This document shows, piece by piece, positions 61,803 through 64,000 of a stretch of DNA of 64,000 bases. The DNA comes from Lactobacillus pasteurii DSM 23907 = CRBIP 24.76 (lineage in GTDB: Bacteria > Bacillota > Bacilli > Lactobacillales > Lactobacillaceae), in contig NZ_CAKD01000023.1 of assembly GCF_000297025.1 (NCBI RefSeq), positions 248,001 through 312,000 on the forward strand. Reading direction: 5' to 3'. The translations under genes and the position numbers were made by a program. Position 1 is the first letter of the stretch, and each line of letters begins with the position of its first letter. A model generated the notes under the pieces. That model saw only the letters and a list, made by a program, of their open reading frames with translations, made no database searches and was not told where the DNA came from.

Positions 61803-62450
61803 GTGATTAATACAAAACATCCGCCAAAAGATACTCTTGTACCAGGTTCAATTTTTTTAATTATTTATTGCGTCTGGGCCATGCTTGTGTCCAGTAGTTC
61901 TAGTTTGATTCATAGCTTTGATAATGCTTTTATCGAACTAATTTACAACAATAATGCCTCGCTGATTAGTTTTACCAAAACATTTACCAAACTTGGCAAC
62001 ACCAGTACAATCTTGGTCGAGACCATTATTATAACTATTGTCTTGCTGGTCTTTAAGCAGTATGCATATGCGCTTTTTGTAGCTGGGACGATGGCTGCAA
62101 GTAATGGCTATAACTGGATCATCAAGCATGTTGTCCAAAGAGCTCGCCCAAGCGCCAAGCACCTAGTTTTTGCTGATGGATACAGCTTCCCGTCCGGCCA
62201 CTCAGTTGGAAGTGCTACTTTATTTGGAATTCTGATTATTCTAACTATTTTGCTAATAAAAAATAGCAATCTAAAAGCCTTATTGATCGTTATTTGGGCA
62301 CTATTTCCATTAATTATCGGCTATACCAGAATTTACTTACATGTTCACTTTCCATCAGACGTTTTTGGTGGCTGGATAGAAGGAGTAACCTTTGTTTTAC
62401 TAGGTTATTCAGTTCTATATCATCTCTACATTCAAAAGAAGAAAATATAA
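61803..62450 (+). CDS. PAP2 family membrane phosphatase
   Basis: This 215-residue integral membrane phosphatase has the complete three-part motif: KHVVQRARPSAKH, FPSGHSV and RIYLHVHFPSDVFGGW. Five or six hydrophobic helices are present. Such enzymes dephosphorylate undecaprenyl pyrophosphate or phosphatidylglycerol phosphate on the outer face. I chose a GTG start at 61803 with AAAGGAG upstream. An upstream ATG at 61752 lies in the promoter region and lacks a ribosome-binding site. It is monocistronic. Confidence 0.9.
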   Translation: MINTKHPPKDTLVPGSIFLIIYCVWAMLVSSSSSLIHSFDNAFIELIYNNNASLISFTKTFTKLGNTSTILVETIIITIVLLVFKQYAYALFVAGTMAASNGYNWIIKHVVQRARPSAKHLVFADGYSFPSGHSVGSATLFGILIILTILLIKNSNLKALLIVIWALFPLIIGYTRIYLHVHFPSDVFGGWIEGVTFVLLGYSVLYHLYIQKKKI

Positions 62451-62497
62451 AAAGAGTTGAAGAAGCACTGTGTGTGATATGCTTCTTCAACTCTTTT
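62450..62497. terminator. Bidirectional terminator between the PAP2 and MFS genes
   Basis: AAAAGAGTTGAAGAAGCA and TGCTTCTTCAACTCTTTT form a perfect 18-bp stem between convergent genes. It touches both stop codons. Confidence 0.93.
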
Positions 62498-63959
62498 ATT
62501 TTTGAGTCGTGAATTTTCGGTTCTTATAAATCTGATTTAATAAGATTGAAATGATCAGTACAATTAATGAAACTAAATATACTCCCTTAAGAGCGTTTAA
62601 TAGCACCTGTCTTAGGCTTCCAACTAAATTTGGATCCAAGCTTTTAGCCTGCTGAACTGATACGATTTTGTTCATCATGGCTTGCGTTAAATTAGGATGT
62701 TTAGCTAGGTTGTTACTAATTACCGTATTAAATACAATACCATAAATCGAAATCATCAAGGTCTGACCCAAATACTTCATCAGAGTATTGAATCCTGTCG
62801 CAATTCCAATTTGTTCTTTAGGAACCAAAATCTGTGAATCGATTTGTGATGCTGTGATAATCGTTCCAAAAGCAAATCCATTAAAGACAGCGATTAAGCA
62901 AAATACCCAAAATGGCGTTCCGATTGGCGCTAATAATAGGGCAATATCGGTAAGCATCAAAACAATATGCATCAAATTGAAAGTTTGCTTGATTCCCCAT
63001 TTGGATAAAACTGCTCCAACAACAAACGACCCTACTATCCACATCAATGAACTTGGCGTTACTGCAAATCCGGCAATTGACGCACTTGTTCCGTTAACTC
63101 CCTGCATCCAAGTTGGCAAATAGAACTCAAAGCCAATTACTACGCCAGAGATAATTAAAGTAACTAAGTTAATTGATAGGAACTCGCGATTTTTTAACAT
63201 CGACAATGGCATTATTGGATCTTCTGCTCGTTTTTCAACTCTGAAGAATATAGCAGCCGCTACAATTGCAATTATTGCTAAAACGGCCAAAATTAACGGA
63301 TTAATATCAGCACCTAGTTCCTGCAACAAGACCATCAATGACAATAGGAAAATACTTAAGTAAACCGTACCCTTGAGGTCCAATTTTGAACTTGAAGAAT
63401 GTTTTGGTTCCTTCAAGAAAACCAGTACCAATAAAAAGGCAATAATTCCCAGTGGCACATTGATTAAGAAAATCCAATGCCATGAAAGATGCTGAACGAT
63501 GAATCCTCCAAGTAAAGGAGCGATAATTGAGGCTACGCCCCAGAAACTTGAGTTAAGGCCCAACATTTTCGCTCTTTTGGCTAACTTATACAAGTCAGCA
63601 ATGATTGTAATGGCAACCGGTTGAATGGCTCCTGATCCCAAGCCCTGAATAACTCTAAAAATGATTAATTCAATCATGTTATGAGAAAATGCACATAGAG
63701 CCGATCCAATTACAAACAAGGCAATTCCAAACAAAAAAACTGGCTTCCGTCCTAAACTATCGGCCAATTTTCCGTATAAGGGAGTAGAAACCGCGGTCAT
63801 CAATAAGAAAATTGAAACAACCCAGCTCATCATCTCCAAGCCATCCAAATCCGATACAATTGTTGGCATGGCTGTGGAGACTATCGTCCCTTCTATTGCT
63901 GTCATAAAGGTTGTCATAAAAATCGCAAGCGTGACCATAGACACGTTTGTTTTTTTCAT
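62496..63959 (-). CDS. MFS transporter, DHA2 family (14-TMS drug exporter)
   Basis: This 487-residue proton-driven exporter of the EmrB/QacA type has about 14 hydrophobic helices. The conserved motifs are GKLADSLGRKPVF between helices 2 and 3, the antiporter motif C region (GGFIVQHLSWHWIFLINVPLG) and SMLKNREF before the second half. The substrate is unknown; multidrug or fatty-acid efflux are typical. A good ribosome-binding site (AAAGGGG) precedes the ATG. No regulator gene is visible before the window ends 41 bp upstream. Confidence 0.9.
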   Translation of the reverse strand: MKKTNVSMVTLAIFMTTFMTAIEGTIVSTAMPTIVSDLDGLEMMSWVVSIFLLMTAVSTPLYGKLADSLGRKPVFLFGIALFVIGSALCAFSHNMIELIIFRVIQGLGSGAIQPVAITIIADLYKLAKRAKMLGLNSSFWGVASIIAPLLGGFIVQHLSWHWIFLINVPLGIIAFLLVLVFLKEPKHSSSSKLDLKGTVYLSIFLLSLMVLLQELGADINPLILAVLAIIAIVAAAIFFRVEKRAEDPIMPLSMLKNREFLSINLVTLIISGVVIGFEFYLPTWMQGVNGTSASIAGFAVTPSSLMWIVGSFVVGAVLSKWGIKQTFNLMHIVLMLTDIALLLAPIGTPFWVFCLIAVFNGFAFGTIITASQIDSQILVPKEQIGIATGFNTLMKYLGQTLMISIYGIVFNTVISNNLAKHPNLTQAMMNKIVSVQQAKSLDPNLVGSLRQVLLNALKGVYLVSLIVLIISILLNQIYKNRKFTTQK

Positions 63960-64000
63960 TTTTATTCCCCTTTAGCGTTTTTTACATACTCGATTAAATC

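Noticed and set aside
1-64000. CRISPR arrays, insertion sequences, prophage or restriction systems
   Set aside because: I saw no regularly spaced repeats, transposase motifs, phage structural genes or restriction-modification genes in the translated frames.

Overview
The window is a gene-dense, AT-rich chromosomal segment of a low-GC Gram-positive bacterium, most likely Lactobacillus in the strict sense (delbrueckii/acidophilus/jensenii-like group). The species cannot be fixed from the sequence alone. The case rests on SLAP-type surface protein architecture, PrsA and YidC lipoproteins, T-box leaders before pheS, thrS, argS and leuS, and Firmicutes gene orders (infC-rpmI-rplT; coaE-nrdR-dnaB-dnaI; yqeG-yqeH-nadD-yqeK-rsfS-tmcAL-yceD; hit/ecsAB/yhaH/prsA/yhaMNO). 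About 60 protein genes, one tRNA, four T-box riboswitches, one ribosomal-protein attenuator leader and many intrinsic terminators are supported. I see no prophage, insertion sequence, CRISPR array or biosynthetic cluster.

Layout: 1-7.0 kb holds a rhomboid protease (cut by the window edge), 5-formyl-THF cyclo-ligase, L33, a class B penicillin-binding protein, a YfhO-type membrane glycosyltransferase and an N-acetylglucosamine-kinase-like enzyme. 7.0-16.4 kb holds greA, T-box-controlled pheST, an HxlR regulator, a TrmH-type rRNA methyltransferase divergent from acylphosphatase-yidC, and an ArlRS-like two-component system. 16.4-21.4 kb is the conserved ribosome-assembly/NAD block. 21.4-22.8 kb is infC-rpmI-rplT with a leader attenuator and a non-AUG start. 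22.8-33.7 kb has ybjQ, T-box thrS, the primosome loader genes, nrdR, coaE, mutM, polA and murC. 33.8-47.5 kb has ytpR/ytpP, trmB, the Ecs transporter, HIT, YhaH, PrsA, the YhaM/YhaN/YhaO nuclease set, a YlbF-family protein, PBP1a and a pseudouridine synthase. 47.5-53.5 kb has fba with a CcpA-like site, T-box argS, an L,D-transpeptidase, NAD(P)H-hydrate dehydratase, a D,D-carboxypeptidase and tRNA-Leu(CAG).

The only clearly accessory stretch is 53.5-57.2 kb. It has two unassigned small genes and a broken CPCC-family cysteine-rich gene (together resembling an orphan toxin-immunity cluster), a SLAP-domain surface protein with a palindrome over its promoter, a cupin, and a short isolated plus-strand transcription unit encoding a 32-residue hydrophobic peptide. 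The window ends with a pyridoxamine-oxidase-like protein, a MurJ/YtgP-type flippase, T-box leuS, a PAP2 phosphatase and a 14-TMS MFS exporter.

Two themes dominate: translation (four aminoacyl-tRNA synthetases under T-box control, ribosomal proteins, assembly factors, tRNA and rRNA modification) and envelope growth (PBP2b-like, PBP1a, DacA, L,D-transpeptidase, MurC, MurJ-like flippase, YfhO, YidC, PrsA). The strongest leads for follow-up are the AUA start and attenuator of infC, the 56.6 kb micro-gene, and the immunity-like remnant at 53.6-54.8 kb.
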